Shown here: piece by piece, positions 62,971-64,000 of the stretch | Layout of the letters: every line of letters begins with the position of its first letter | How positions within the stretch are numbered: the first letter of the stretch is position 1 | Source: Symsagittifera roscoffensis | Lineage: Eukaryota; Xenacoelomorpha; Acoela; Convolutidae | NCBI RefSeq assembly: GCF_963678635.1 | Contig: NC_087069.1 | Span: 16,654,660 to 16,718,659 of the forward strand | Reading direction: 5' to 3' | Length of the DNA: 64,000 nt | Notes under the pieces: generated by a model | Told to the model about the DNA's origin: nothing | Seen by the model: only the letters and a program-made list of their open reading frames with translations | The model's database searches: none | Position numbers and translations under genes: made by a program

Positions 62971-64000
62971 GTGAGTTATTGCCACATCCACACGTTTCCG
63001 GGTTGACAAAAAACGCTTGACATGCAACTCATTACTATGGAAAACATTTTTATCATGCAATGCTAGCAAAGTAAAGCTAGTTTTTGGAGTTTTTCAGCGC
63101 AATTTTGGGAATCAAAACTTGAAAATTCAAAAAATTTCTTCAAAGTTGTTTTTTCAAAGTTGTTTTTTCGTTATTCTAGTCATTATTCCTCAAAAACTGT
63201 TTTCCAATTGATCTATTTAACTATGAATCTCAAAATTGCCTACAATCTATTATTTTTTTTTAAAGATTTTTTTTATCACAACATGCAGAAAAAAACGACA
63301 CCAATTTGAGAAAACAATTTTGTATTTTTTTCAGATCGGAACTTTCTGTGGTACTTGCACGATAGCCGGCTATCTTTGTTTTCTTTATGAAAGCAGTCTC
63401 CTTTTTTCAATACCTGTTCAAGTTCTTTCCAAGTTTTTCTGCTTGACAGCTTGCAGTCATTAATGGGTTTAATGAGCTTCCATTTTTTTCATCGTTTTTG
63501 AATTCATGGAATATAAAAGGGGACTGTGCCGTTCTGAAATTGCCATGTTTTTCTTTCGTAATTTCTTACGATAATATTAAGCACCACCTGAAAAGTTTTG
63601 TGGAGGATCAGTCGGGATTGTGTGGGGAGTGCGGGAACTAAAGAGAAACTTTTTTTCGAGAAATGTTAAAAAAGGGGAAATATTAGTTCATGTACTATTC
63701 GCGTATGGAATTCAAGTCTTGGGGTTTTGATTCTGTTACACCGACAACCTTATACGGTTCAGTTAGGGGCGTTGAAACTGCCGCTCTTTAAGCCAAGTCT
63801 GAAATCAGAATGTTAAAGTTATTTTTTCAGATGGCTGAAAAGCTCAGCTATTTAGTTCTTACCAACTGTTCAAGTGAAGAACAGTGGCTACAAAGGGTTT
63901 TGTGATCAGTAATTTTGCTTGCTTTTTCATGTGTAAGCAAAAACAGGATTAAATTCTATGATAACATAACACTATTTATATGTTTCGAAGGCTTTTTTGC
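62971..64000 (+). other. Intron after exon 23, to window end
   Basis: It contains the second copy of the dispersed repeat at 63287-63390. No exon with good borders and matching phase is seen. Confidence 0.55.

Noticed and set aside
61053-61458. Open frames rich in Thr/His or Val/Cys
   Set aside because: They are products of the TG microsatellite.
63236-63463. Possible host exon with acceptor TTTTTTCAG
   Set aside because: The sequence is a dispersed repeat also found in intron 11, and it shows no FN3 pattern.

Overview
The window is nuclear DNA from an invertebrate animal. It is AT-rich, with GT-AG introns of 0.3 to 2.8 kb, a multi-exon gene for an extracellular fibronectin type III (FN3) repeat protein, and env-carrying LTR retroelements. 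I cannot name the phylum from sequence alone.

Host gene: 23 internal exons on the + strand (7093 to 62970) join in one unbroken frame of about 1303 codons, and every exon junction matches in phase. They encode about ten FN3 domains. Both gene ends lie outside the window. Introns carry foldback and MITE-like repeats, tandem repeats, a tRNA-like SINE relic, a poly-C run and a TG microsatellite. Introns 3, 4, 5, 7, 10, 13, 14, 15, 19 and 20 hold nothing I recognise beyond low-complexity DNA and one dispersed repeat in intron 3.

Retroelements: three copies of one very large Ty3/gypsy-type, errantivirus-like family interrupt the gene. Copy A (minus strand, 1-7013, cut by the window edge) is a decayed relic. 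Copy B (+, 25195-38463) has an intact 2740-residue gag-pol frame but runs into a 200-N gap. Copy C (+, 38893-57752) is complete at 18,860 bp, with identical 410-bp LTRs and a CAGG target duplication. B and C lie in intron 18, which spans 33 kb in this assembly. Beyond gag-pol the family carries a 77-codon leader ORF, a basic ORF0, two tiny membrane proteins, a long open frame with no ATG (ORF-X), an env-like glycoprotein, a 602-residue unknown protein whose start overlaps the env stop, and a 76-bp intron just after that last ORF.

Assembly: the sequence flanking copy B on its left recurs, uninterrupted, to the right of copy C and a 23-N gap. The window therefore probably joins two haplotypes, one with and one without the insertion. 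A reverse-oriented LTR fragment and two copies of an 87-bp unit that could fold as a three-way junction lie at these joints.

Most promising for new biology: the conserved ATG-less ORF-X, the packed 3' gene block (TM1, TM2, ORF-X, env, ORF602) with overlapping stops and starts, and the 87-bp structured repeat.
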